Shown: piece by piece, positions 6,792 to 15,315 of the stretch
How the letters are laid out: each line of letters opens with the position of its first letter
Position numbering within the stretch: the first letter of the stretch is position 1
Made by a program: the position numbers and the translations under genes
The notes under the pieces: model-generated
Database searches by the model: none
Seen by the model: the letters and a program-made list of their open reading frames with translations, nothing else
Told to the model about the DNA's origin: nothing
NCBI RefSeq assembly: GCF_019396345.1
Contig: NZ_JAHKRM010000009.1
Coordinates: 124,001 to 188,000 of the forward strand
Source: Nonomuraea guangzhouensis
GTDB taxonomy: Bacteria > Actinomycetota > Actinomycetes > Streptosporangiales > Streptosporangiaceae
DNA length: 64,000 nt
Direction: 5' to 3'

Positions 6792-8927
6792 TTACGGGTA
6801 CTCGGTGAGGTTGGCGACGTTCGTGGAGGAGTTGCTTGGGCCTCCCGTGGAATTGATGACGTGAGCGATGGTTCCGGTGCCGCCCAGGGAGACCGTCACC
6901 ATGTGGTGGAAGCGGACCCCCGGCGTGTTCGGCGCCTCGAAGGCCCGCTCGGCCACCACCGCGGGGTTGGCGCTGAAGTAGCAGTAGCTGCCCAGCCCCC
7001 AGGCCTCATGCGAGGTGACCGAACCGGCAACCTTGTAGGCAGCCCAGCCCCGGGTGGAGCCGTTCATCCAGGACGCCTGGTTGGGCGGATCGTAGGGCAT
7101 CTCGTTCTGGAAGAAGTAGGTCCGCCCGCCGTTGCCGTTCCAGATGACCTGGTACTGGTGGAAGTGCTCGACGAACAGCCCGTAGAACGTCACGTTGTCG
7201 CCGTTGACGACGAGCCCGTTGACGGTCGTGTTGGTGTTCCACCCGACGCCACTGCCGTGGTCGGCCCGCCAGATCCAGGTGTGATCGCCGATCACGTCAT
7301 CGCTGTTGATCACCAGGCTCTGTGACGCCTTGCCCACCCCGGCGCCGCCGACGCGGAAGAAGACATCGTGCAGTGAGGTGGGGTCGGCCGCGTGTGAGGC
7401 CGCCGAGCCCGCCGGGCCGACCTGCATGAGCGTCGCCGAGTTCACGGTCCCGGCGTCGATCAGCAGCCCGGCGATCTTGACGCCGTCCACGTCGGCGACG
7501 GTCATCGCCGTGATGCCGTTGTCGGGTACGAACGTCGCCAACCCGAGACCGAGCACCACGGTGTCGGCCCTGGTAACCCTGATCGTGTCGTTCAGGTGGT
7601 AGACGCCCGGCGTGACCAGCAGGTCCTTGCCCGCGGCCAGTGCCGCGTTGATGTCACCAGCGGTGTTGCCCGGCTTGACGACGAAGAACTGACTGATCGG
7701 CAGCGACGTGCCCGCGCCCGGCCACGACACTCCGGTGGAGTTCGACTTCAGCGCGGGCACGAACACCTGGTAGGCCCCCGCCGCGTCGATGTAGAGGAAC
7801 GGCTTCTCCCGTACCACCGGTGTCTGCCCCACCGTCGTGTACGGCGGGCTGGGGAAGGCGTTGCCCGGCGCGCCGGACACCCCGACGAAGACCATGTTCC
7901 AGTTCGACCCGCTCCAGGACCCGAAGGCCGAGTTGCGGGAGATCCACTGCTGTTGCGACCCGGACCTGACCTGACCGTCGATCCGCGAGTCGGAGATCCA
8001 CCCGCCGCTCGACCAGCCGCCGTCGTCCAACTGCAGGTTTCCGCGCACATGCATGCGCCGGTACGGCGCCGCCTGCGAGACCGCCCACCGATCCGTGCCG
8101 CCCGCCGGGGTGACCGAGAGGTTCTCGGCGGAACGCCAGAAGTTCTGCGTGGCGTTGCCGCCGAACCAGTCGGCCTCGGCGTGCACGGCCCCGTTGACCG
8201 TCACCGCGTCCGGCGTCTGTCCCAGGCCAAGGACCTGGGTGTAGAAGCCCACGTTGACGTCCACGTTGTAGGTGCCCGGCTTGAACAGCAGCGCGTACCG
8301 GTCGGCCCCGAACTGGTTGGACTGCTGCTGGCTGAACACCGAGTTGAGCTGCGACTGGATCGTGGACGCGGGCATCGACGGGTCGAAGACACGCACGTTC
8401 GGCCCCAGGTCGGGATCGGGGCCACCGCCGCCGCCCGACAGGGTGAACGACTGCGCCGCCGTGCCGTTGCAGGCGTACTGCACCAGTTGCACGCTGTCGG
8501 CCGTGGAGGCGCCCGGCACGTCGAGGCACTTGCCGCTGTTCCTGTTGACCAGGTGGTACGTGCCGCCGGATTCCTCCACCGGCAGCCACTGCTGGTTGTT
8601 GCCGCCGCCGTAGGCCCACAGCTGGACCGGCGCGCTGTCGGCGGTCGAGACACCGGTCACGTCCCAGGCCTGCGCGGCGTTGAGCGAACTGTTGACCCGG
8701 TAGTAGCCGCCGCTGGTGGCCTGGAACTGCCAGAGCTGCGCGCCGCTGCCGTTGCACGCGTACTGCTGGACGACGGTGCCGTTGGCGGTGGCGGCGGAGC
8801 GGGCGTCGACGCACTTGCCGCTGTTCTTGGCGACCACGGTGGTCAGGCCGGTGGGGACGGCTGCCTGCGCGACCGGCATGAGGACGAACCCGGCCGCGAT
8901 CAGCATGAGGACGACCAGCGTACGCAT
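6792..8927 (-). CDS. Secreted RICIN lectin plus beta-helix (pectin-lyase-fold) protein
   Basis: 711 residues. Sec signal peptide at residues 1-22 (MRTLVVLMLIAAGFVLMPVAQA). A ricin B-type trefoil (CBM13) follows at about 28-165, with repeated GKCVD/GKCLD and QxW-type motifs. After a Gly-rich linker comes a large Asn/Gly-rich domain with two halves that look like right-handed beta-helix sequence (LLFKPGTYNVDVNVGFYTQV; LLVTPGVYHLNDTIRVTRAD). Relatives in actinomycetes are often labelled adenylyl cyclase or factor 5/8 domain protein without good cause. The sequence suggests an extracellular polysaccharide-active protein. Its ATG overlaps the chitinase stop (TGATG), so the two are translated together. 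Confidence 0.8.
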   Translation of the reverse strand: MRTLVVLMLIAAGFVLMPVAQAAVPTGLTTVVAKNSGKCVDARSAATANGTVVQQYACNGSGAQLWQFQATSGGYYRVNSSLNAAQAWDVTGVSTADSAPVQLWAYGGGNNQQWLPVEESGGTYHLVNRNSGKCLDVPGASTADSVQLVQYACNGTAAQSFTLSGGGGGPDPDLGPNVRVFDPSMPASTIQSQLNSVFSQQQSNQFGADRYALLFKPGTYNVDVNVGFYTQVLGLGQTPDAVTVNGAVHAEADWFGGNATQNFWRSAENLSVTPAGGTDRWAVSQAAPYRRMHVRGNLQLDDGGWSSGGWISDSRIDGQVRSGSQQQWISRNSAFGSWSGSNWNMVFVGVSGAPGNAFPSPPYTTVGQTPVVREKPFLYIDAAGAYQVFVPALKSNSTGVSWPGAGTSLPISQFFVVKPGNTAGDINAALAAGKDLLVTPGVYHLNDTIRVTRADTVVLGLGLATFVPDNGITAMTVADVDGVKIAGLLIDAGTVNSATLMQVGPAGSAASHAADPTSLHDVFFRVGGAGVGKASQSLVINSDDVIGDHTWIWRADHGSGVGWNTNTTVNGLVVNGDNVTFYGLFVEHFHQYQVIWNGNGGRTYFFQNEMPYDPPNQASWMNGSTRGWAAYKVAGSVTSHEAWGLGSYCYFSANPAVVAERAFEAPNTPGVRFHHMVTVSLGGTGTIAHVINSTGGPSNSSTNVANLTEYP

Positions 8928-10270
8928 CAGAACCCCGCCGTCAGTCGGGTGAAGTCCCAGGCGTTCTGGGAGACGCCGCTGCAGGTTTCGGACAGCCCTC
9001 CGGAGCAGGGGCGGTCGCGGTTGACCGACCAGAAGGCGAGCCTGGTCAGGCCATGGGAGTTGGCGTAGTCGCGGATCTGGGTCCAGGTGGCGACCGAGGT
9101 GACCTCCGACTGGTCGGACAGGCCGTTCATGCCGGAGATGCCCATGTGCGCGTACGCCGTGGCGTCCGACCAGCCGAACGCCGACTTCAGAGCGTTCTTC
9201 AGCCCTTCGGCCGCGTTGACCGTGCTCTGGTACATGTTGGACCCGCCGCCGAAGTCGAACGGCATGATCGTGTAGTTGTCGATCGGGACGCCGAGCTCCC
9301 TCGACCGGTTGATCAGCCGGGTGCCCGCGCCGGCCGGGCCGCTGGTGGAGGTGCCGAAGGTGACGACCACCTTGACGTTCGGGTTGTTCGCCTTGACGAT
9401 CTTGAGGCCGTTGAGTATGCGGTCCTGGACGGTGTAGTTCTCGTACTCGTCGGTGTTCTCGATGTCGAAGTCGACGGCCGCGGGCCCCAGTGCGTTGATG
9501 ACCTGCTGCACGGCGCCCGCGTACGCCTCAGGCGTAGCGCAGTTGGGGCCGAGCTTGTTGCCCGACCAGCCGCCGAAGGAGATCTGGACGCTGCCGCCCT
9601 TGGACTTGATCGTGTTGATCGCCTGCTGGTCGGCGCCGCCGGTCAGCGCACGCGAGCCGTCCCAGCGGGGCGTGCAGCCGCCGCCGGACAGGATGAAGGC
9701 CATCGTGAACGACTTGACGCCGGTCGCGTCCATGACCGTGCCCGGGTTGGGCGGGCTCCCCCACCCCATGTAGAGGTACGGGGCGCCGGGCAGCTTGCCG
9801 GGAGTGGGGGTGCCGTCGCCGGAGGGCAGGGTCCACTTCTGGTTGGCGCCGGTGCCGCAGCTCCAGATCTGCAGGGGCGTGCCGTCGGCCGAGCTGACGT
9901 TGGTGGCGTCCAGGCACTTGCCGAGCGCTCGCAGGGTGCCGTCGGAGGCGGCCGTCCACTGCTGCGCGGCGGTGCCGTTGCAGTCGTAGATCTGCACCTT
10001 GGTGCCGTCGGCGCTGCTCGCGCCCGCCACGTCCAGGCACTTGCCGAGTGCGCGGATCGTACCGTCGGACTGCGTGGTCCACGACTGGGCGGTGGAGCCG
10101 TTGCAGGTCCAGAGCTGGACCTGGGTGCCGTTGGCGCTGTTGGCGCCGGCGACGTCGACGCACTTGCCGCCGTAGCCGGTGATCCGGCCGGTGGCGGCCG
10201 AGGCCGGGACGGCGAGGCCCGCCACGGCTAAAGCCGTCACGGAGGCAAGGATGATTCCTCGTCTTTTCAT
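8927..10270 (-). CDS. Secreted GH18 chitinase with N-terminal RICIN domain
   Basis: 447 residues from the ATG at 10270, where MKRRGIILASVTALAVAG begins a signal peptide cleaved after about Ala26; the 43-residue upstream extension is not leader-like. A ricin trefoil with three repeats (GKCVDVAG, GKCLDVAG, GKCLDATN) spans about 30-148. The GH18 barrel shows SFGGWSG near 231 and the catalytic signature DFDIEN, with Glu271 as proton donor. It hydrolyses chitin or related N-acetylglucosamine polymers outside the cell. First gene of a coupled pair with the beta-helix lectin. Tandem 11-bp repeats lie 87 bp upstream and a ROK repressor gene precedes it. Confidence 0.92.
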   Translation of the reverse strand: MKRRGIILASVTALAVAGLAVPASAATGRITGYGGKCVDVAGANSANGTQVQLWTCNGSTAQSWTTQSDGTIRALGKCLDVAGASSADGTKVQIYDCNGTAAQQWTAASDGTLRALGKCLDATNVSSADGTPLQIWSCGTGANQKWTLPSGDGTPTPGKLPGAPYLYMGWGSPPNPGTVMDATGVKSFTMAFILSGGGCTPRWDGSRALTGGADQQAINTIKSKGGSVQISFGGWSGNKLGPNCATPEAYAGAVQQVINALGPAAVDFDIENTDEYENYTVQDRILNGLKIVKANNPNVKVVVTFGTSTSGPAGAGTRLINRSRELGVPIDNYTIMPFDFGGGSNMYQSTVNAAEGLKNALKSAFGWSDATAYAHMGISGMNGLSDQSEVTSVATWTQIRDYANSHGLTRLAFWSVNRDRPCSGGLSETCSGVSQNAWDFTRLTAGF

Positions 10271-10356
10271 GGGGGTGTCACTTTCTGTGGGGGGTGTACG
10301 CCGGTGGCCGGCCGCCGGGCGTAAGTGAGCACCATGGCTGAGAGAAATTCGCGGTC

Positions 10357-10378
10357 GTGACCTTACGGTGACCTTACG
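10357..10378. promoter_or_regulatory. Tandem 11-bp operator upstream of chitinase
   Basis: GTGACCTTACG occurs twice head to tail (10357-10367 and 10368-10378). Read on the chitinase strand it gives GGTCACCGTAA followed by GGTCACG. Two direct repeats at an 11-bp period are the usual target of OmpR-family response regulators; PhoP boxes in Streptomyces also carry GGTCAC/GTTCAC cores. The ligand protein is not identified. Confidence 0.5.
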
Positions 10379-10442
10379 GTCGCCCCATAAGAGCGTCAAT
10401 ACTTAATTCAAGGGTTTACGTAAGACCTTGAAGAGTGGGCCC

Positions 10443-11588
10443 TCAGCCGCCCAGGAACTGATCCACCACCAGGATGGCGGCGCCGAGCTTGACGCCCTCC
10501 GACCCCAGGTGAGCAGCCTCGATCGCGACGCGGTCGTAGGAACAGCGCAGGGCGGAGCGCTCCGTGGCCGCCAGGATCGCGGGCAGGTGGTCGCGGGCGA
10601 GCAGCAGGCCCGCCCAGCCGCCCAGCACGATGCGCTCGGGATTGAGCAGGTTGATCAGGCTCGCCAGCCCCGCGCCCAGGTGGCCGACGGCCTCGTCGAA
10701 CAGTGGACGCGCGCCCGGGTCGGCCAGCAGCGCCGCGAAGGCGCTCTCCTCCTCGGTGCCCGCCAGGTCGATCCCTGCCCTGGCGAGGACCGACTCGGCG
10801 CCGACGTAGGCCTCCAGGCAACCGCGCGCACCGCAGCGGCAGGGGCGGCCGTCGACGACCACCGTGGTATGGCCCCACTCCCCCGCCCCACCGGACACGC
10901 CGCGGACGGTGATGCCGTCGGTGATGATGCAGGCGCCGACCCCGCTGCCGATCAACACCATGATCATGTAGTCGCTGTCCCGTCCCGCGCCGAACCAGTG
11001 CTCGGCCAGGCCCAGCGTCATGGCGCCGTTGTCGACGAACACGGGCAGGCCGGGAAGCATCTCGGCCAGCCGTACCCCACTCCAGCCGAACGTCGGCGAG
11101 TCGACGACCGAGCCCCGCACCATGCCGGGGACACCGACGCCGACGCCGAGGACGCGGCCGGCGTCCACCCCCGCCTGCGCGATCACCGCGGCGACGCCTT
11201 CGCGGATGTGGCCGGCCACCAGGTCGGGAGCGTGCTGTCCCGGGCGCAGCGGGGTCTCGGCCTTGGCCCGTGGCGTCATGGACAGGTCGAACAGCTCCAC
11301 GCCGACGCGGGTCTCCCCCACCTCGACGCCGACCGCGTACGCGTGGTCGGCGTTGACGCGGAGCTGGACGCGTGGCCGGCCGCCGTCCGACTCGACCCTG
11401 CCCACCTCGACGGCGATCCCGTCGGACAGCAGGCCGGTGACGACGTTGCTCACCGTGGCGGGGCTCAGTCCGGTCGCCTTGGCGAGCTCGAACCTGCTGC
11501 GCTCGCCGTCGAAGAAGAGCGTCCGCAGCAGCACGGCCTTGTTGGTACGCCGCACGTCACGCGACGTCCCCCGCTGCGGCCGGATCAT
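10443..11588 (-). CDS. ROK-family transcriptional repressor / sugar kinase-like protein
   Basis: 381 residues. An N-terminal winged HTH (residues about 10-65, ELAKATGLSPATVSNVVTGL) is fused to an ASKHA sugar-kinase-type ROK domain. The ROK signature includes GGAGEWGHTTV and the zinc motif CRCGARGCLE. Such NagC/XylR-type proteins sense a sugar or amino sugar and repress catabolic genes. It lies 172 bp upstream of the chitinase on the same strand, so control of chitin use is a reasonable inference. Whether it retains kinase activity is unclear. Confidence 0.9.
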   Translation of the reverse strand: MIRPQRGTSRDVRRTNKAVLLRTLFFDGERSRFELAKATGLSPATVSNVVTGLLSDGIAVEVGRVESDGGRPRVQLRVNADHAYAVGVEVGETRVGVELFDLSMTPRAKAETPLRPGQHAPDLVAGHIREGVAAVIAQAGVDAGRVLGVGVGVPGMVRGSVVDSPTFGWSGVRLAEMLPGLPVFVDNGAMTLGLAEHWFGAGRDSDYMIMVLIGSGVGACIITDGITVRGVSGGAGEWGHTTVVVDGRPCRCGARGCLEAYVGAESVLARAGIDLAGTEEESAFAALLADPGARPLFDEAVGHLGAGLASLINLLNPERIVLGGWAGLLLARDHLPAILAATERSALRCSYDRVAIEAAHLGSEGVKLGAAILVVDQFLGG

Positions 11589-11635
11589 ACGGTGAAGTCT
11601 AGGCCCCGCACTTGACCCTGAGACCCGCGCTCATC

Positions 11636-11784
11636 TCAGTGGTAGACGGCGAGGGTAAGCGCGCCCGGGCGGCGTTCGTACTCGGTGATCCTGGCGGTAG
11701 AGACCCTCATGCGGATGGTCACCTTGCCGTCGGCTCCGGGCTTGACCGTGCCCAGGCAACTGAAGCTGACACCGCGCTCCGAGG
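11636..11784 (-). pseudogene. C-terminal remnant of an unidentified protein
   Basis: A frame on the minus strand reads GVSFSCLGTVKPGADGKVTI and ends ITEYERRPGALTLAVYH before the TGA at 11636-11638. It has no start of its own and runs straight back into the sigma-factor fragment in another frame. This looks like two gene ends joined by a deletion. The family of the 3' piece is not recognised. Confidence 0.4.
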
Positions 11785-11795
11785 GCGGGTCCGCG

Positions 11796-11950
11796 CAGGG
11801 CGACCCAGGCCACCCACGCCTTCAGCAACGCCGTTTGCACGAGGTCCTCGGCCAAGGCCCAGTCCCTGGTGAGCAGATATGCGGTATGGAGTAACGGGCC
11901 GAGGGCTGCGAATGCTCGGTGTACTCCTGGATGATCGTCGTCTCGGACGT
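11796..11950 (-). pseudogene. Remnant of an ECF (SigE-type) sigma factor, region 2
   Basis: A frame without a clean start reads HRAFAALGPLLHTAYLLTRD then WALAEDLVQTALLKAWVAW. This is the region 2 signature of SigE-family ECF sigma factors (usually AYLLTGDWHLAEDLVQTTLAK). Region 4 is missing and the frame is lost after VAW. It is a short fossil joined to an unrelated 3' end. Confidence 0.6.
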
Positions 11951-12030
11951 GTCGATGAGTTTCGACGCCCGTCAGTGGACAGGTCGGCTGAATCGCTGTT
12001 CACCTGGGGCGGAGCAAATCCACGCAAGCA

Positions 12031-12498
12031 TCAAAGCGGCTGCTCCAGCACGTGTTTCAACTCAGCGAATCCGGCCGCCGCATAGAAGGCCTTGGCGCCC
12101 TCGTTGAAGTCCAGCACGTCGGTTAGCAGCCTCCGGCAGCCCTCCAGCCTGCCTGCATCCCGCACGGCCTCGATCAGCTGACTCGCAACCCCGCGTCTGG
12201 CGGCTTCGGGATCCACCGCCAGCTGATCGAGAACGATGAAGGATTCGGCTTGGAGGAACGGGTTTTCCTCGCGACGCACGATGACAGCCACGGCATACCC
12301 GACTGGACGATCAATCTCGGCGATGAACGCACGCGTGACGTCTTTGGTCAGGAGAGACGCGAAGTAGTCGGTCAACTCCTCTTCGGGCGGGTCGACGCAG
12401 TATAAGTCGGGCCGGTGAGCGGCGTGGATCGCATGAACGTGAGGGTTCAGCACGGCCAGGATTCTGGCGTCCTCTGCTGCGGCGGCGCGGATCTTCAT
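12031..12498 (-). CDS. GNAT-family N-acetyltransferase
   Basis: 155 residues, a full-length single GNAT domain. The acetyl-CoA region is visible as DQLAVDPEAARRGVASQLIE (motif A, here R-R-G-V-A). The C-terminal FNEGAKAFYAAAGF segment is the usual motif B. It transfers an acetyl group from acetyl-CoA to an unknown amine, protein or antibiotic. A truncated HIT gene lies 27 bp upstream on the same strand, so it may once have been second in an operon. Confidence 0.88.
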   Translation of the reverse strand: MKIRAAAAEDARILAVLNPHVHAIHAAHRPDLYCVDPPEEELTDYFASLLTKDVTRAFIAEIDRPVGYAVAVIVRREENPFLQAESFIVLDQLAVDPEAARRGVASQLIEAVRDAGRLEGCRRLLTDVLDFNEGAKAFYAAAGFAELKHVLEQPL

Positions 12499-12525
12499 GC
12501 AGGCACCCTAGATCCTCCACCGCTC

Positions 12526-12743
12526 TCAGGGGAGAACCAGCTGTTCAGCGCTCCCACCCTCAGCGACCTGCTCCAAGACCCGCTCCAGGTCACGGGACGA
12601 GGCCAGCGGGGAACTCCACGACAGACGCAGGCCCTCGCCATGCCGGCGCGGGACCACATGCACGTGGCAGTGGAAGACATCCTGCCCGGCGGCCTCGCCT
12701 GTGTTGTGCTTCACGTTCACGCCTTCGGGGGAAGGCTGTCCTC
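12526..12743 (-). pseudogene. C-terminal fragment of a HIT-family hydrolase
   Basis: The frame reads EGVNVKHNTGEAAGQDVFHC followed by HVHVVPRRHGEGLRL. It contains the histidine-triad signature HCHVHV of nucleotide hydrolases/transferases. Only about 70 residues remain, against a usual 110-140, and a stop lies directly upstream, so the N-terminal half is gone. A short product from the GTG at 12720 is possible but would lack most of the fold. Confidence 0.65.
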
Positions 12744-12934
12744 AGCGGAGCGGCGACTCGACGTACCAGGCCCACCACTCGGGTCGACGCGACCAGCCCC
12801 AAAATATCTCTCTGTAATTTCCCAGAAGCGCTACGTAGTGGTCACAGATGGGCGGTACCGGACCGTAGCGGCATCTGTGCGGAGCAGAGCGCTTTGCGCA
12901 TCTATAGCGATCGGGGGAGAAAGGATCCCTGCCG

Positions 12935-13440
12935 ATGCGCAGAGAGTGGGAGCTGGAGGACCTCATCGAGTGCTGGACACTGGATGAGGCCGAGGCGGAG
13001 TTACTGGCGAACAAGAGCGGTGCCACCCGTCTCGGATTCGCACTGATGCTGAAGTTCTTCGAGCTGGAGGGCCGCTTTCCGCGCCGGGAGGACGTGCCGA
13101 AGGCAGCGGTGGACTACGTGGCGGGGCAGGTGAAGGTCGATGCGGCGCTGTTCGCCGAGTACCGCTGGTCGGGCAGCACGATCGAGTATCACCGGGCGCA
13201 GATCCGCCGGTTCCATGGCTTTCGCGAGCCGACGGTCGCCGATGAGGACAAGCTGACGTTCTGGCTGGCCGACAAGATCTGCCCAGTGGAGACCTCGCGG
13301 GAGCGGCTGCGCGCCGCGCTGCTGACCCGCTGCCGGGAGGATCGCACTGAGCCTCCCACGCCCAAGCAGATCGAGCGACTGGCCGGCGCGGCCGAGGCAC
13401 TGTTCGAGCGGGAGTTCACCGCCACCACGATGCGCTCCCG
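12935..13440 (+). pseudogene. Truncated Tn3-family transposase (DUF4158 N-terminal domain)
   Basis: Starts MRREWELEDLIECWTLDEAE and continues ANKSGATRLGFALMLKFFEL and WSGSTIEYHRAQIRRFHGFR, the N-terminal DUF4158 domain of large Tn3-like transposases (about 1000 residues). It stops resembling the family after FEREFTATT (about residue 165), where the frame runs into an oppositely oriented recombinase fragment. The catalytic DDE part is absent. A good AGAAAGGA ribosome site precedes the ATG. It marks one edge of a past transposon insertion. Confidence 0.85.
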
Positions 13441-13610
13441 GGCCAGGGTGACGGTCTTGTCGAGTTCAGGGCGGGTGGAGGCGCGGGCGTAGCCGATCCG
13501 CGCGTGCCCGACCGGATCGGCGCCGACCGCGCCCGGGCGGGGTAGCTCGATCCAGGCCGTGCCCGGCTTGCGGAGGGCCGGGGTGGGGACATTGAGTGCC
13601 TTGGCGAGCG
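13418..13610 (-). pseudogene. N-terminal fragment of a serine recombinase (resolvase)
   Basis: A minus-strand frame without a start reads LAKALNVPTPALRKPGTAWI, then ARIGYARASTRPELDKTVTL and ARERIVV. RIGYARAST is the resolvase/invertase N-terminal motif that carries the catalytic serine. The rest of the catalytic and HTH domains is missing. It butts head-on against the Tn3 transposase fragment at about 13.43 kb, a deletion or inversion junction. Confidence 0.7.
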
Positions 13611-13711
13611 CCGGCGCGCGACACTCGTGATGTGGCAGCCGCGCATCGCATACTTTGGCTGTACTCTCGCCTTACAGCCAAAGCATTCTCACTTCTGCCG
13701 ACGCTGGCGCG

Positions 13712-14842
13712 TCACTTCACGAGCGCTTTTATTCCGAACAGTTTTTCCGCATTTCGGAACGCAATTTTTTCCTTGGCTTCGCGTGGCAAATCGACTGCCC
13801 GGAACCAGTCGGTTTGAGTTTTCATATTTGCAAACGGATAGTCGGTTGCAAACATCACTCGATCCACACTTATGTACTTCAGCAGGAGATCGAGCAGTTC
13901 AGTCTGGGGGAATGCGCTGGTTGTGAACCAGAAATTGTTATGGAAATACTGCTCGAACGGCTTCTCCAGGCTTTTCTCGGTCACTTCGCCCATCTTCTCC
14001 ACGATGCGTTTGTAGAAGAACGGAAGACCCTCTCCCATATGGCCGATGATAATCTGAAGCTTGGGATGCCTGTCGAATACTCCTGAGGTGATCATTCGGA
14101 GGCACTGAGTAACGACTTCCTGGTGCCATCCATATGCAGAGATGCTGAGAACCTGGTCCTGAAACTCCTTCTGATATTTCGGCCGCATATTGCTGTAGTA
14201 GATTTCGAAAACCTCGTCAGGCGGCAGGCCCGGATGGATGTATATCGGCACATCAAGGGCTTCGGCGCGCGCCAGCAGGGGCTCAAAGTCGGGATGGTCG
14301 AGGAATTTCTTCCCGATGATTCCATTGGTCAAGCATCCCAGGAAGCCATCTTCCCGAACTGTGCGTTCCAGTTCGTCTGCCGAGGCCTCTGGATTCTGCA
14401 GAGGCAAGGTTGCAAATGCCTTGAACCGCCCCGGATAGGTGGCCATCGGTCCATCGACGAGCAACTTGTTGAGACGATACGCAAAATCGATGCCCTTCTG
14501 ACCTTTGACATTCTGCACACCTGGCGTATGTGCGGAGAGGATTTGAACGTTGATCCCCGCCTCATCCATTGCACCGATGCGGCGCGGGCCGAGCTCGGCA
14601 AGACCAGTATCCTCGAGGAACAGCCTGTCGTTCAGCACCATCAACTCACGGGTGGAAAAGGTCTCTTCCGTGCCGATGAAGGGCAGGTCCTGGTCTCGCA
14701 GTGAAATGTCAGAAGTCTTGTCCGAAGTCTCGTTCTCGTTCGCTGCTGAGACAATGGCATGCGTGGACAAGCCGGCACCAATGCCAAGTGCCGTGGCGGC
14801 GGTTAGAAAGCCGCGGCGTCCCATGGACTTCAGGTCAGCCAT
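13712..14842 (-). CDS. Tat-type amidohydrolase family 2 (ACMSD-like) protein, low-GC import
   Basis: 376 residues from the ATG at 14842, which has a strong AGGAGG site. The leader MADLKSMGRRGFLTAATALG carries a twin-arginine motif. The amidohydrolase-2 barrel shows the metal/active-site motifs IYIHPGLPP, IIGHMGEGLPF and FATDYPF. Relatives are metal-dependent decarboxylases or hydrolases of aromatic acids. Base and codon use (many AT-ending codons, such as the TTTTTTCC and AAATTGTT runs) differ sharply from all neighbours, so this is a recent acquisition. It is bounded by transposon remnants on one side and a truncated GH4 gene on the other. Confidence 0.87.
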   Translation of the reverse strand: MADLKSMGRRGFLTAATALGIGAGLSTHAIVSAANENETSDKTSDISLRDQDLPFIGTEETFSTRELMVLNDRLFLEDTGLAELGPRRIGAMDEAGINVQILSAHTPGVQNVKGQKGIDFAYRLNKLLVDGPMATYPGRFKAFATLPLQNPEASADELERTVREDGFLGCLTNGIIGKKFLDHPDFEPLLARAEALDVPIYIHPGLPPDEVFEIYYSNMRPKYQKEFQDQVLSISAYGWHQEVVTQCLRMITSGVFDRHPKLQIIIGHMGEGLPFFYKRIVEKMGEVTEKSLEKPFEQYFHNNFWFTTSAFPQTELLDLLLKYISVDRVMFATDYPFANMKTQTDWFRAVDLPREAKEKIAFRNAEKLFGIKALVK

Positions 14843-14924
14843 CACTAGCCTCCTACATGCGGGTTGCATCGCTTATCTGGATACCTACTTCCTACCGGGC
14901 GAACCTGAGACGACCGTTAAAGAG

Positions 14925-15315
14925 CTGCTATCACGACGACCGGGTGGTGCGCGCGTCCCGGGGCGAGCCGACGCGCGGCCAGCGGGTGGCCGAGCTCGAG
15001 GCGACGCTGCTCGACCTGTACCGCGACCCGGCCCTGGTGGAGAAGCCGGCCCTGCTCGGCGAGCGCGGTGGCGCCTACTATTCGGAGGCGGCGGTCGGCC
15101 TGCCCACCGCCCCCGTCCCGCCGGAGATGGCCGGGCTCATCGGGCACGTCTCCGGGTACGAGGAACTCGCGCTGCAGGCGGCCCTGCACGACGGCCGTCA
15201 GCGGGTCTACCGGGCCCTGCTCGCCCACCCCCTGCTCGCCCAGCACGAGAAGGCCGACGCGCTCACCGACCAGCTCATCGCCGCCGGTGCCCAGCACCTG
15301 GCCTGGGTGCGGTGA
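14925..15315 (+). pseudogene. C-terminal fragment of a GH4 6-phospho-beta-glucosidase
   Basis: The frame from about 14925 (YHDDRVVRASRGEPTRGQRV) through EATLLDLYRDPALVEKPALL to AALLAHPLLAQ-like sequence matches the C-terminus of the NAD-dependent GH4 family. The frame continues upstream only into the unrelated amidohydrolase region, so the first two thirds were lost when the insert arrived. The stop overlaps the next start as GTGA, as in the intact actinomycete GH4/N-acetylglucosamine-kinase operon. Confidence 0.6.
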
